A stretch of 17,390 bases of DNA from Enterosoma sp964427595 (GCA_964427595.1 CAYRUQ010000024.1:1-17390); one strand, 5' to 3'. Shown: positions 6,145 through 15,042, numbered from the stretch's first letter. Translations and numbers: made by a program. The notes: a model not told the origin generated them from the letters alone.

Positions 6145-8754
6145 ATGCATAAAATGACAAGCGATGAGATCAGAGATACCTGGCTGAGATTCTTCAGTGA
6201 GAAAGGACATCACATTGAACCTTCAGCTTCTTTGATTCCTAATAACGATCCCACCTTGCTTTGGATCAATGCAGGAGTAGCTGCATTGAAGAAATATTTT
6301 GATGGAACTTTAACTCCGAAATATAGAAGACTTACTAACGCTCAGAAATGTATCCGCACCAATGATATCGATAATGTCGGTCATACCGCTAGACATCACA
6401 CCTTCTTTGAGATGCTAGGTAATTTCTCTATCGGAGATTATTTCCGTCATGAAATCATTCCTTGGGCAGTCGAATTACTCACTTCTAATGCTTATTTTGG
6501 TATTCCAAAAGAGAAGCTTTATATCACTTACTATCCTGATGATATCGATACATATGAAACTTGGATTAAAGCTGGTATATCCAAGGATCATTTAATTCCT
6601 TGCAAGAGCAATTTCTGGGAGATTGGTGAAGGACCTTGTGGCCCTGATACTGAGATCAACTTTGATCGTGGTGAGAAATATGATCCTGAACATTTAGGAT
6701 TAAAGCTTTTAGAAGATGATTTAGAAAACGATCGTTATATCGAACTTTGGAATATCGTCTTCTCTCAGTACAATGCTAAGTCAGGTGTAGATAGGAAAGA
6801 TTACAAACAGCTTCCTCAAAAGAATATCGATACTGGTGCTGGTCTTGAGAGATTCGCCTGTATCTTCCAAGAGACAGAGACGAATTTTGAAACTGATCTT
6901 TTCTATCCCTACATCCAATTTTTAGAGAAGAAAGCTAAATATCCCTATGATGAAGAACACAAATTAGCTTATAGAGTCATCGCAGATCACATTCGCTCAA
7001 TCACTTTTGCTTTAGCGGATGGAGCTTTGTTCTCCAATGATGGTAGAGGTTATGTTTTAAAGAGACTTTTAAGAAGAGCAGAAAGATATGCAAATCAAAT
7101 CGGTCTTTCTACTGGTGTTTTAGCTAAGCTTGTCCCTTTAGTCTCTGAGAATATGGCTCACTTCTACCCTTATCTTAAAGAGCATGAAGAGAGAAGTATG
7201 AAGATGATATTAAGTGAAGAGAAGAAGTTCGCTTCCACTCTTAAAAGCGGTGAGAAAGTCTTAGCTTCTTATCTTGTTTCGTGTAAGGATATGCTTCCTG
7301 GAGACGCTGTTTTCAAACTCTCTGATACTTATGGTTTCCCTTATGAACTGACTTTAGAAATCGCTTCTGAAGCAGGTAAGAAAGTTGATGAAGAAGGTTA
7401 TTTAAAGTGTTTAGAAGAAGCTAAAGAAAAATCTCGTAAAGCGAGAGGTGAAAGAGAATCTTTTGCTTCTCAAAGCCAGGATTTCTTAGAATTTGATACT
7501 CCATCTGAGTTCATTTACGAAGATGGTGATATCAAAGGAAAAGTCACCGGTTTATTCATCGATGGAAAGAAAGTTGATTCGATTGAAGATGAAGGTGATG
7601 TTGTTTTTGATAAGACTAATTTTTATGCTGAAAGTGGTGGTCAAGTCGCTGATACCGGTTATTTGATTAAAGAAGGTTGTGAAGCGAGAGTTGATTATGT
7701 CGGTAAAATCACTCATGGCCAACATCTTCTTCATGTCAAAGTTTTATATGGAGAGATCAAAACTGGTGATGTTTTCACTCAAAAAGTTGATTGGAACAGA
7801 AGAGATTTAATCAGAAAGAATCACACGGCAACTCACCTTCTTCAAAAAGCATTACAGGAACTTGTTTCTACTGATATCGGACAAGAAGGCGCTTATTATG
7901 ACGATGAACTTTTACGTCTTGATATCTCTTATAATGGAAAGATTTCACCTGATCTTCTCTCACAAGTTGAAAAGAGAGTAAACGAGAAAATTGAAGAGAA
8001 TATTGAAGTTAAAACAGAGGTTCTTCCTAAAGAAGAAGCTTTAAAGAAAAATGCCATGCATCTTTTCAATGAAAAGTATGGCGATTTAGTAAGAGTAGTG
8101 GAAATTGGAGATTATTCACTCGAGTTTTGTGGAGGTACTCATGTCTCTAAAACCGGTGAGATTTCTCTCTTTGTCATCGTTTCTGAAAGTGCTATTTCAG
8201 CTGGTATTAGAAGAATCATCGCTTATACTGGATTAAGAGCTTACGACTATCTGAAAACTAAACAAAATGAGTTAAATGAGATAGCCGGTCTTTTAAAACT
8301 CACTTCCGATAAAGGACTAAGGGCAAAAGTCATCGCTTTGAATTCTCAAATTGAAGCTTTGAATACTGAAATCAAGAAGCTTCAACAAGAAAGCACCTCT
8401 CATCTTGAGGCTGATTTAGAAAAAGAAATTAAGCATGAAGGTCAATATTCTTTCTTAGCTAAAGTCATCAATACTAAACTCAACCATCAACAAGAAGAAG
8501 GCTTAGCTAGAAAACTCATCGATAGAAACGAAGATCTCTTGCTCTTCCTTGTCGTTGATAACGGAGAGAAGAAAGATATCATTGTTGGAAGAGGAAAGAA
8601 ACTTTCAATCAAAGCAGGTAAACTTCTTAAAGAAATCGCTCCTATTCTCAATGGTTCTGGTGGTGGAAGAGATGACCTCGCTTTTGGTGGTTGTAAAGAC
8701 TCTTCTGCTTTCAACCAAGCTAAGCAGGCTCTGTTAGATAATATCAAAGAATGA
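6145..8754 (+). CDS. alaS: Alanine--tRNA ligase
   Basis: The 869-residue enzyme charges tRNA-Ala with alanine and edits mischarged Ser and Gly. The class II catalytic domain fills the first half, with RLTNAQKCIRTNDIDNVG and HHTFFEMLGNFSIGDYF (about 62-99). The editing domain carries the zinc-binding pairs H560-x3-H564 (HTATH) and C662-x3-H666 (CGGTH), almost the same positions as in E. coli AlaRS. A coiled-coil segment (about 715-755) links to the C-terminal DHHA1/C-Ala domain with the glycine-rich GSGGGRDDLAFGG. Full length, no frame break. The last codon overlaps the next start by 4 nt. Confidence 0.98.
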   Translation: MHKMTSDEIRDTWLRFFSEKGHHIEPSASLIPNNDPTLLWINAGVAALKKYFDGTLTPKYRRLTNAQKCIRTNDIDNVGHTARHHTFFEMLGNFSIGDYFRHEIIPWAVELLTSNAYFGIPKEKLYITYYPDDIDTYETWIKAGISKDHLIPCKSNFWEIGEGPCGPDTEINFDRGEKYDPEHLGLKLLEDDLENDRYIELWNIVFSQYNAKSGVDRKDYKQLPQKNIDTGAGLERFACIFQETETNFETDLFYPYIQFLEKKAKYPYDEEHKLAYRVIADHIRSITFALADGALFSNDGRGYVLKRLLRRAERYANQIGLSTGVLAKLVPLVSENMAHFYPYLKEHEERSMKMILSEEKKFASTLKSGEKVLASYLVSCKDMLPGDAVFKLSDTYGFPYELTLEIASEAGKKVDEEGYLKCLEEAKEKSRKARGERESFASQSQDFLEFDTPSEFIYEDGDIKGKVTGLFIDGKKVDSIEDEGDVVFDKTNFYAESGGQVADTGYLIKEGCEARVDYVGKITHGQHLLHVKVLYGEIKTGDVFTQKVDWNRRDLIRKNHTATHLLQKALQELVSTDIGQEGAYYDDELLRLDISYNGKISPDLLSQVEKRVNEKIEENIEVKTEVLPKEEALKKNAMHLFNEKYGDLVRVVEIGDYSLEFCGGTHVSKTGEISLFVIVSESAISAGIRRIIAYTGLRAYDYLKTKQNELNEIAGLLKLTSDKGLRAKVIALNSQIEALNTEIKKLQQESTSHLEADLEKEIKHEGQYSFLAKVINTKLNHQQEEGLARKLIDRNEDLLLFLVVDNGEKKDIIVGRGKKLSIKAGKLLKEIAPILNGSGGGRDDLAFGGCKDSSAFNQAKQALLDNIKE

Positions 8755-9182
8755 AGAAGAATATTCTAGCTTTAGATTTAGGTAAAGCTTCTTGTGGTAT
8801 CGCTATTTCAAGAAGCGGTATGCTGGCTACTCCTTTAGTTAATCTTCAATATCCGATGTGGCATACTGAGCATGTCATTGAAGAGATTAACAAGATCATG
8901 AAAAAAGAGAAGGTAGAAACTATCGTTTTAGGTCGTCCTCTTCTTCCTTCCGGTGATAAAAGTGATATGACTTTCTTTGCTGAACACTTTAAAGATACAC
9001 TTGAAAAGGAATTTCCTAATCTTGAGATTGTGCTTCAAGATGAACAATACTCAACCTTAGAAGCTAGGGAGATGATGAGTTATAAAAAAGAAAGCAAGTC
9101 TAGCCAAGATAAAATCATCGATATGGCTGCTGCTACGATTATCTTAGAGAGATATTTAAGAAAGCTAGGTCAGCTCTTGTAG
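8751..9182 (+). CDS. ruvX: Putative pre-16S rRNA nuclease / Holliday junction resolvase, YqgF family
   Basis: This 143-residue RNase H-fold protein has the YqgF pattern: LALDLGKASCGIAIS with D9, the strand VETIVLGRPLLPSGD, E98 in QDEQYS, and D124 in KIIDMAAATIILERYL. D9, E98 and D124 would form the metal-binding acidic triad. Members process the 5' end of 16S rRNA in E. coli, and a resolvase activity has been proposed. It overlaps alaS by 4 nt (ATGA). In many Bacilli alaS is followed by yrzL (ireB) and then this gene; here ireB is absent at this spot. The final codons form the left arm of the terminator. Confidence 0.93.
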   Translation: MKKNILALDLGKASCGIAISRSGMLATPLVNLQYPMWHTEHVIEEINKIMKKEKVETIVLGRPLLPSGDKSDMTFFAEHFKDTLEKEFPNLEIVLQDEQYSTLEAREMMSYKKESKSSQDKIIDMAAATIILERYLRKLGQLL

Positions 9183-9196
9183 CGCCTAGCTTTTTT
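9161..9196 (+). terminator. Terminator of the alaS-ruvX transcript, overlapping the ruvX 3' end
   Basis: AAAGCTAGG (9161-9169, inside ruvX) pairs perfectly with CCTAGCTTT (9185-9193). A short inner stem GCT/AGC extends it, and six Ts end it at 9196. The stop codon TAG (9180-9182) lies between the arms. On the opposite strand the stem lacks a good T run, so it mainly stops the rightward transcript. Confidence 0.85.
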
Positions 9197-9213
9197 CATA
9201 GTTTAGAGTTTAA

Positions 9214-11766
9214 TTAAAAACTTCTACTATCATGACAGGTGAAGTAGAGAAGTTGGAATTTAGAAGAGATATCAGTTAATAAATCTTTAATATGTGAGAG
9301 ATGATTTTCATCAAGAGCAACAAAAGGATCATCAAGGATTAAGAAAGGTTTTTCATGCTGGTATATGTTATCAAGCAAAGCTAGACGCAGTGCAAAGGCA
9401 GCGATGCTTTTTTCACCACTACTTAGATGTTCTTCAGCTCGATTGATTCCATCTCTTTTTATTTCTATTTTCAAGTCGGGTGCTAATTCTATTTCTTCTC
9501 CTAATGACTTCTCAACCATATTTGCATAAGTTTTATAGTTGTTAGATATTGGAATGATGTATTTCTCTTTAATCGCATCATCAGCTTTTTTGATATGTTC
9601 TTTAATTTTTTCAAGAATTCTATTTTCATAATCAAGCTTATCTATCTCTTCTCTTATTAGGGTGTTTTGATTTTTGATATCGCCGATATCTAAAGTCATA
9701 GCTTCATCATTATCAATGTCCGATTTAAGATCAGAAATCTGTTGTTTGATATTATTGAATTTATTTCTAATCTCTTCTTTTTTAGAAGTATCGATAACTT
9801 TAGGCTTATCAGTTAAATTTCTATCTTTCTTAAATTGTTCAGCTTTTTGTTTGTTAGTTTCAATATCTTTTTTACGAGAATAATAAGTGTATGAATCATC
9901 AGCTAAATCTTTTTCAATTTCATCTAAGCTATTAGCATACAAACCATATTTAGAAGCAAAAGTATTTATTGTTTCCCGCATCTCTTCATTTGCTTTGCTG
10001 ACTCTTTGATTTGTTGTCTTATAATCGGCCTCTAATTTAGAGAGAAGTTTCAGTTCGTCAAACTCACTTTTAAGTTTGCTAAAGTCATCTTTGTAAGTTT
10101 TACCATTAAAATCAAACGAAGTAAGGAAACTAACAAGGAAATTGATGATACCTTGTTTTTCTTCTTCATACTTTTTTATTTGTTCTTCTTTTTTGTGTTC
10201 CGCTTCTTTTATTTTTTTAAATTGCTGAATCTGAGAATCTAAGTTTTTCTTACATATGTTTATATCAGCATCATAGTTTTCAAGATAAGGAAGAAAATAT
10301 TGTCTTAATTTGGTTTCTAAATTATTAAGGTATTTCTGCTTTTCAGTCTTTTCAGGGTTAGGAGTTTGTATAGGAGTTACTGAAACTGGAGATGTCTTTT
10401 TGCTTAGATAGATGAAACCAATAATAATAAGGGCTAAAAAGCCAGCGACTGTTAAGATTACTCCTGGGATTAAGTAGAAGATGATTAGTATAATGCCAGC
10501 AACAATTATTAAGGCTGAGACAATAGCAGAACAAATAAATAAAGTTGGTTTATTTTTATGCAGGGATGGTAAGTTAGTTTGTACTTGAGTGTTCCACTCC
10601 GAAATAGATGAATACTCATGCTCAGTTTTACAATATTCATCATAAGTTTCGTTGATTTTATTGAGTGTCTCACTTGTTGTATCTAATTTGTCAAATTTAT
10701 CAATTAATTTTTTATCCTCTGCGCTGATGGTTTCATTAGTAAGTTTAGAAATTTCTTCATCACAAAAATCTAATTTATTCAGTTTTGTTGAAGTGGAATT
10801 GAGTTCTTCCTCGCTTGGAATTTTCCCGTCATATTTTTCTTTTAAGGTGTTTAATCTTATTTGTTGTTCATTATTAAGAGTAGTGATTGATAAATTTGAA
10901 GTTTTAAGTGTGTGATATGCATTTTTAAAACTAGTGACCTCCTCAGTTGTTGGGATGCCTTTTGAATATTTAGAATCCAGGAAGTCAATTACCTGTTGAT
11001 CGTCATCTATCGCTTTTAATTGTTTTTCATATTGTTCCCAATCTTTTAAAAGAAGCTCATTATCAGCTAACGAATCTTGTTCAGTTTGGATTTCTTTTTC
11101 TTTAATAGATAAGTCACCTAATGTTTGGTATTTTGCTTTTAAACCTATTTCAACATCATTTAAATTTCTAAGTGTATCCTTGTTTCTTTTGATTTGTGAG
11201 TTCTTTTCTTTTATTGCTTTACTATGTTCTTTGATATTCTTATCTATTTTATCGGTGGCACTTTTTGCACTATTTGTATCAGAAGCGCCTTGAGCAAAAT
11301 TAGCTAATTTGTTTATTATTCCTTCTTTAGGTTTAACTTCTATGTCATTTGAAGAAATTAAGATAGTTCTTTCAAAACTTTCCTTATCTATACCAAAAAT
11401 GGTAAAACCAATTTCATCATTATTTAAATTATATTGTTTTCCATTTACATATACTTGAACCTTATCTTTTGTTGCTGATTTAAAATCGAAAGTTCTTTCG
11501 ATTACATAGGTTATACCATTTGATTCACATGTTAGACTTCCACCATAAACGCCACCATTAAATGGATAGTAATGTTTTCTGTCACCCATTTCTTTGTCAC
11601 TATCTTTATAAGTTTTTAAACCATAAAGCATCGCTTTTAAGAAAGCAGCTAACGTGGATTTACCATGTCCGTTTGGATTATTAATTTTGTGGATATTAGA
11701 ATCAAAGGTTATATCTTGTTCACTTAAACAGCCAAAATTTCTAATATGACATGAGATCAATTTCAT
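9214..11766 (-). CDS. SbcC/Rad50-like ATPase with central membrane hairpin (YhaN-like)
   Basis: This 850-residue protein has the split ABC-ATPase of SMC/Rad50 proteins. Walker A is at 31-38 (PNGHGKST), the signature LSSGEKS at 781-787 and Walker B LILDDP at 809-814. The arms between are lysine- and glutamate-rich coiled coil. At the exact middle, where Rad50/SbcC carry the CxxC zinc hook, there are instead two strongly hydrophobic helices (about 409-430 and 432-454). No CxxC occurs anywhere. This matches the little-studied YhaN-type family. Its function is presumably DNA-end or structure processing near the membrane with the upstream nuclease-like protein. The ATG at 11766 was chosen over a TTG at 11805 because it has an AAGGAAGGG site and overlaps the upstream stop by 4 nt. 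Confidence 0.88.
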   Translation of the reverse strand: MKLISCHIRNFGCLSEQDITFDSNIHKINNPNGHGKSTLAAFLKAMLYGLKTYKDSDKEMGDRKHYYPFNGGVYGGSLTCESNGITYVIERTFDFKSATKDKVQVYVNGKQYNLNNDEIGFTIFGIDKESFERTILISSNDIEVKPKEGIINKLANFAQGASDTNSAKSATDKIDKNIKEHSKAIKEKNSQIKRNKDTLRNLNDVEIGLKAKYQTLGDLSIKEKEIQTEQDSLADNELLLKDWEQYEKQLKAIDDDQQVIDFLDSKYSKGIPTTEEVTSFKNAYHTLKTSNLSITTLNNEQQIRLNTLKEKYDGKIPSEEELNSTSTKLNKLDFCDEEISKLTNETISAEDKKLIDKFDKLDTTSETLNKINETYDEYCKTEHEYSSISEWNTQVQTNLPSLHKNKPTLFICSAIVSALIIVAGIILIIFYLIPGVILTVAGFLALIIIGFIYLSKKTSPVSVTPIQTPNPEKTEKQKYLNNLETKLRQYFLPYLENYDADINICKKNLDSQIQQFKKIKEAEHKKEEQIKKYEEEKQGIINFLVSFLTSFDFNGKTYKDDFSKLKSEFDELKLLSKLEADYKTTNQRVSKANEEMRETINTFASKYGLYANSLDEIEKDLADDSYTYYSRKKDIETNKQKAEQFKKDRNLTDKPKVIDTSKKEEIRNKFNNIKQQISDLKSDIDNDEAMTLDIGDIKNQNTLIREEIDKLDYENRILEKIKEHIKKADDAIKEKYIIPISNNYKTYANMVEKSLGEEIELAPDLKIEIKRDGINRAEEHLSSGEKSIAAFALRLALLDNIYQHEKPFLILDDPFVALDENHLSHIKDLLTDISSKFQLLYFTCHDSRSF

Positions 11767-12821
11767 AGGTTGAATTCCCTTCCTTCTAAAGCTTTTAATC
11801 CACAATCAAGGATTTTATTTTTCTCTACATCATTAAGAGAATCATCATTATTTACACTTCTGATAAATTCACCTTTGATTGAAGTGTCATTAAGATACTT
11901 AGAAATATCAATCTTCCTTGTCGTTTTGTTTTTGATATTGATGAAGTAACATTTACCATCAAAATAACCTGTGATTGCATCAATATCGATATCGGTATCA
12001 TCATCAATTTCACCCACTAAATTTAATCTATAGATGTTTTCTATTTGAATTTGATTGTTTTTCATTGTTTTTTCATATATCTGGTAAGAATCTTTGCAAG
12101 AAGAGACATCAACATTATGCTCAATAATTTTTCTTTTGGCAAACGGAATAAATTTATGAGTATGGGTATCAGTGTCAAGAACTACAAAACCATGGTCTCC
12201 AAATTCATCAAAGCCACGCCCTTCTAGACAGCCTGGATAAACATATATTCCTCTATCATCTAGATTTCCTTCTTCAGGTTTATGAATATGTCCAAGTGCT
12301 AGATAATCGATATTTCTATTTCTAAGATTTTTCAGGCTGATATTCATTCCTACACCTTCGCCTAAAGGCCCATGAAGCATGACAATGTTGTAGTTTGATT
12401 GATCTAAATTGAGAGTAGATGAATAAGAAATTATGTTTTCATTTGATAACTCAATACCAGAGATAACTGCATTTTCATAATGATAAGATGTCCATTTATC
12501 ACTGAATAATTTTAGATTTGTATAGTTATCAGTGAATGCAGCTCCATCGATATCGTGATTACCTTTTAGATAAAGAAAATCGATAGAAGGATGTGCTTTG
12601 ATGATGCTATAGAAAAAGGTTTTATCAGTTTTATTTGGTCTATCATTATCAAAGACATCACCTGAAAGAAGAACTATTTTTATATTATTAGTTTCTGCAT
12701 ACTCAATTAATCTTTGAAATGTGTTTCTTAATTCTTTCTTTCTCTCTTCAGTCTTTTCTTTTGGAAACTTTGAATCCATCTTTGATCCAAGGTGAATATC
12801 CGCAGTATGAATAATTTTCAT
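11763..12821 (-). CDS. Mre11/SbcD-like metallophosphoesterase (YhaO-like)
   Basis: This 352-residue protein begins with the calcineurin-like phosphoesterase fold of Mre11/SbcD. Metal-binding motifs in order are D8-x-H10 (ADIHLGS), GD55VFD, GN88H89D90, H150 (LHGPLGEG) and GH178IH180. All are intact, so it should be an active Mn-dependent DNA nuclease or phosphoesterase. The C-terminal third is a capping/partner-binding region without recognisable motifs. Its stop overlaps the start of the Rad50-like gene (ATGA), a strong sign that the two form one complex. The best AAAGGAG is 16 bases from the ATG and a weaker TTAGG is nearer, so initiation may be inefficient. Confidence 0.9.
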   Translation of the reverse strand: MKIIHTADIHLGSKMDSKFPKEKTEERKKELRNTFQRLIEYAETNNIKIVLLSGDVFDNDRPNKTDKTFFYSIIKAHPSIDFLYLKGNHDIDGAAFTDNYTNLKLFSDKWTSYHYENAVISGIELSNENIISYSSTLNLDQSNYNIVMLHGPLGEGVGMNISLKNLRNRNIDYLALGHIHKPEEGNLDDRGIYVYPGCLEGRGFDEFGDHGFVVLDTDTHTHKFIPFAKRKIIEHNVDVSSCKDSYQIYEKTMKNNQIQIENIYRLNLVGEIDDDTDIDIDAITGYFDGKCYFINIKNKTTRKIDISKYLNDTSIKGEFIRSVNNDDSLNDVEKNKILDCGLKALEGREFNL

Positions 12822-12890
12822 AATAAAACCTAATTATCTCCTTTGAAATCATTCTAGACTAACGAGTTAATTTAAACTAATTAAAAATAT

Positions 12891-12910
12891 AAGTGAGAAA
12901 AATTTTTCAC
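12891..12910. repeat. AT-rich dyad upstream of the Mre11-like gene
   Basis: GTGAGAAA and TTTTTCAC surround an A/T-only centre, with eight pairable positions including one G-T. It lies about 70-90 bp before the start codon. It could be a binding site. No clear -35/-10 pair was found for this operon between 12822 and 13018, and I see no gene there. Confidence 0.25.
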
Positions 12911-13018
12911 ATTGATAATTTGAATTGCACAAAGATATTTCCTAATTTAATTGAGAAATAAAATAGACTCTTCTCATTGTTTAAGCAACAGACTCCTTTG
13001 ATCAATAATTCTTCCTAG

Positions 13019-13052
13019 AAAAAAGTATCTCCTTGGATATCCAAGAAGATAC
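13019..13052 (-). terminator. Strong leftward terminator after the eight-helix membrane protein
   Basis: Read on the minus strand, GTATCT-T-CTTGG pairs with CCAAG-G-AGATAC as a 12-bp stem (one T-G wobble) around ATAT, followed directly by six Ts. It lies about 42 nt beyond the stop codon and closes the phosphoesterase/membrane-protein transcript, insulating the Mre11/Rad50-like operon downstream. Confidence 0.9.
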
Positions 13053-13094
13053 TCAATATCTTTTACTTAAAATAGAAAGCTATATCTTTGATAC

Positions 13095-14042
13095 TTACGA
13101 TAATATTGTTTCAGCTTCTTCGTTTCCTAATTCTTTTCTAGTCGGAAAGAAATAGGCTAATGTGTTTAATGCGAAAGAAACAATTAAAGGAAGAGAAAGT
13201 AAGAAAGGAGCGAGATTTAAACTTCCCATAAAATCAAGCGGTAATAAAGGTTTCATCATCAAAATATAGATATCTTTAACTATGAGATTAGAAATTAGAA
13301 GACAAATATTAAGGAATAGAATTATGCCACCTGTAATTATTGAACCCTTTTTTCGGTAAGAAAAATCATTTTTTCTTCTTAAGAAATAAGTATCGTAGAT
13401 TAGATAAGCAACCATAGCGAAGATGAGCAAGAAAGAAGAAATAATAGCTATTTTTCTAACATCATCAAAATAGAAGTTTGTGATATTAACTAAGAATCCA
13501 CCAAAGAAATATAAGGCAATACCTGTGAAAAATAAGAAAACCAATTTGCGAACAATATCATAAATTAATGGAGCTTTTGAGGAGAATTCAGTAAACTCAC
13601 CATATTTTTGAGTGATAGCTAAATATAAGAATAGACCGGCTATTAATAAATGCATGATGTTAGTTAAGAGAACATCAAACGGATACAAGGCATCAAGTCC
13701 TTTCATCAAAAACGCCCAATAAGTACCCGTCGCATAATTTACAAATTGCCAAATGAGACTGATCAAGGCAAGAAAGGCCAAAATTGAACCAAAAGTAAAT
13801 AGGGTTATTCTTATTTTTTCTTTATTTTTGATAAATGCCAAATTATATAACCCACCTAAGCAAATAAAAGGTAAGACTAGATAAGTGATGAGTGTCGGTA
13901 CGCTAGTAGTTAAATGATTGAGATTTAAAAGCTCAGCACAAAAAGATAGAACACCTAAGAAAAACTGAACAGAAAATAAAATGAAGAGAGGAATTAGTGC
14001 AATTTTAAAAATATTTTGCCAAGTAAGTTTTAAATTACGCAT
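13095..14042 (-). CDS. Polytopic membrane protein of unknown family, about eight helices
   Basis: I do not recognise this 315-residue protein. Hydrophobic segments lie at about 12-36, 48-71, 80-102, 122-144, 164-188, 196-220, 234-256 and 275-298, with short basic loops (for example LRRKNDFSYRKK at 221-232) and an acidic C-terminal tail. No transporter or enzyme motif is evident. The ATG at 14042 is supported by GGAGG nine bases upstream; a TTG one codon earlier is less likely. The start lies inside the last codons of the phosphoesterase lipoprotein gene (8-nt overlap), so the two are translationally coupled and probably act together at the cell surface. A strong terminator follows. Confidence 0.8.
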   Translation of the reverse strand: MRNLKLTWQNIFKIALIPLFILFSVQFFLGVLSFCAELLNLNHLTTSVPTLITYLVLPFICLGGLYNLAFIKNKEKIRITLFTFGSILAFLALISLIWQFVNYATGTYWAFLMKGLDALYPFDVLLTNIMHLLIAGLFLYLAITQKYGEFTEFSSKAPLIYDIVRKLVFLFFTGIALYFFGGFLVNITNFYFDDVRKIAIISSFLLIFAMVAYLIYDTYFLRRKNDFSYRKKGSIITGGIILFLNICLLISNLIVKDIYILMMKPLLPLDFMGSLNLAPFLLSLPLIVSFALNTLAYFFPTRKELGNEEAETILS

Positions 14043-14967
14043 CAATCGTTACCTCCGCAGAGTTATAAATGCTGAAGTCATCCATGTCGACATAGTGATG
14101 ACCGATGGTAAAGGAACCATCACTATGTAGTGTATAAGAAGCTGCACCAGTGATATCAAATCCATCGTCACTTACTGCATATTCAAGTTCACGTCCACTT
14201 TTAACGCCAAAACCGATGGCGACATCCTCATACATGCCAACCCAATCATTAATATGATCATGCCCGAAGAAGAATCCTTTTGTNNNNNNNNNNNNNNNNN
14301 NNNNNNNNNNNNNNNNNNNNNNNNNNNNNNNNNNNNNNNNNNNNNNNNNNNNNNNNNNNNNNNNNNNNNNNNNNNNNNNNNNNTTCTCTGCTTTCATCCA
14401 TTCAACTTGATCTTCTCCGATTGTGTCATAGTCATATGTGGTTCCAGTTTCTCGATAATGGTTTGTATCAATCAAATAAACTTCCCAAGCTATAGTACCA
14501 TTCATGCTTATTGAAACCACTTGGTTTCCATCACCTTTTAAATCATCATTCATGTATTTAAAGATGGTGTTTTCACCACTAGCTAATGTCTTTAACATCC
14601 AAGTGTGGTCATAAAGCCCTTGTTGATCATGATTTCCGAAAGTGAAGGTATATGGAATATTTAAGGAATCAAGGAAAGAAACGAGACTATAAACAGTATC
14701 CTTACTTCCTAGTAAAATATTATCTCCAGTTAAAATGATTAAATCTGGATTGATGATATCAACCAGATTTTCATAATATTCTTCATAAAGAGGGATATTG
14801 GTTGACACACCCCAATGGGTATCTGCAAGCTGCATTACTACAAAATCTTCATTAGTAGTAGATAATTCCACCCGGTAGTCTTCTAGGGTGTAAGTTTCAG
14901 TACTATTACAAGATGTGAGAAGAAAACCGATAGTAAGTACTGGAAGGATGATTGTTTTTGTTTTCAT
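14035..14967 (-). CDS. Calcineurin-like metallophosphoesterase lipoprotein, interrupted by an assembly gap
   Basis: The product starts with a lipoprotein signal peptide: basic MKTK, a hydrophobic core, and lipobox LLTSC with C20 as the modified residue. It is therefore probably anchored on the outer face of the membrane. Metal-ligand motifs are D49-x-H51 (LADTHWG), GD81N82, GN111H112D113 and GHDH late in the protein. About 33 residues are masked by 100 Ns, and the conserved FxHxP-type His segment expected before GHDH is not visible. Reading frame is the same on both sides. The likely function is a surface phosphatase or phosphodiesterase of unknown substrate, resembling bacterial Icc/purple-acid-phosphatase-like proteins. 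GGAG lies upstream of the ATG. It has its own -10 box and palindromic leader. Confidence 0.85.
   Translation of the reverse strand: MKTKTIILPVLTIGFLLTSCNSTETYTLEDYRVELSTTNEDFVVMQLADTHWGVSTNIPLYEEYYENLVDIINPDLIILTGDNILLGSKDTVYSLVSFLDSLNIPYTFTFGNHDQQGLYDHTWMLKTLASGENTIFKYMNDDLKGDGNQVVSISMNGTIAWEVYLIDTNHYRETGTTYDYDTIGEDQVEWMKAEXXXXXXXXXXXXXXXXXXXXXXXXXXXXXXXXXXTKGFFFGHDHINDWVGMYEDVAIGFGVKSGRELEYAVSDDGFDITGAASYTLHSDGSFTIGHHYVDMDDFSIYNSAEVTIDA
14284..14383. other. Assembly gap of 100 Ns
   Basis: Exactly 100 undetermined bases lie inside the phosphoesterase gene. A round 100 is the conventional scaffold filler, so the true missing length is unknown. Confidence 0.98.
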
Positions 14968-14992
14968 TGTAATTTAATTCTCCTAAACTATC

Positions 14993-15012
14993 TCGATATG
15001 AAATCATATCGA
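14993..15012. promoter_or_regulatory. Perfect palindrome, candidate operator in the phosphoesterase leader
   Basis: TCGATATGA and TCATATCGA are exact reverse complements with two As between them. It lies 26-45 bp upstream of the ATG at 14967, between the likely transcription start (near 15030) and the ribosome binding site. A repressor bound here would block transcription as a roadblock; as RNA it would form an 8-bp hairpin just before the ribosome binding site. I recognise no specific regulator family. Confidence 0.6.
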
Positions 15013-15036
15013 AAACAGATTTCTTAATCAGTTAGT

Positions 15037-15042
15037 ATTATA
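15037..15042 (-). promoter_or_regulatory. -10 box of the phosphoesterase / membrane-protein unit
   Basis: A consensus TATAAT on the minus strand. No convincing -35 box lies 16-18 bp upstream. Its distance from the palindrome and start codon gives a leader of about 60 nt. Confidence 0.5.

Noticed and set aside
11767..11805. Longer N-terminus for the Rad50-like protein
   Set aside because: It would start at TTG deep inside the Mre11-like gene; the ATG with AAGGAAGGG and 4-nt overlap fits the family N-terminus MKLISCHIRNFG.
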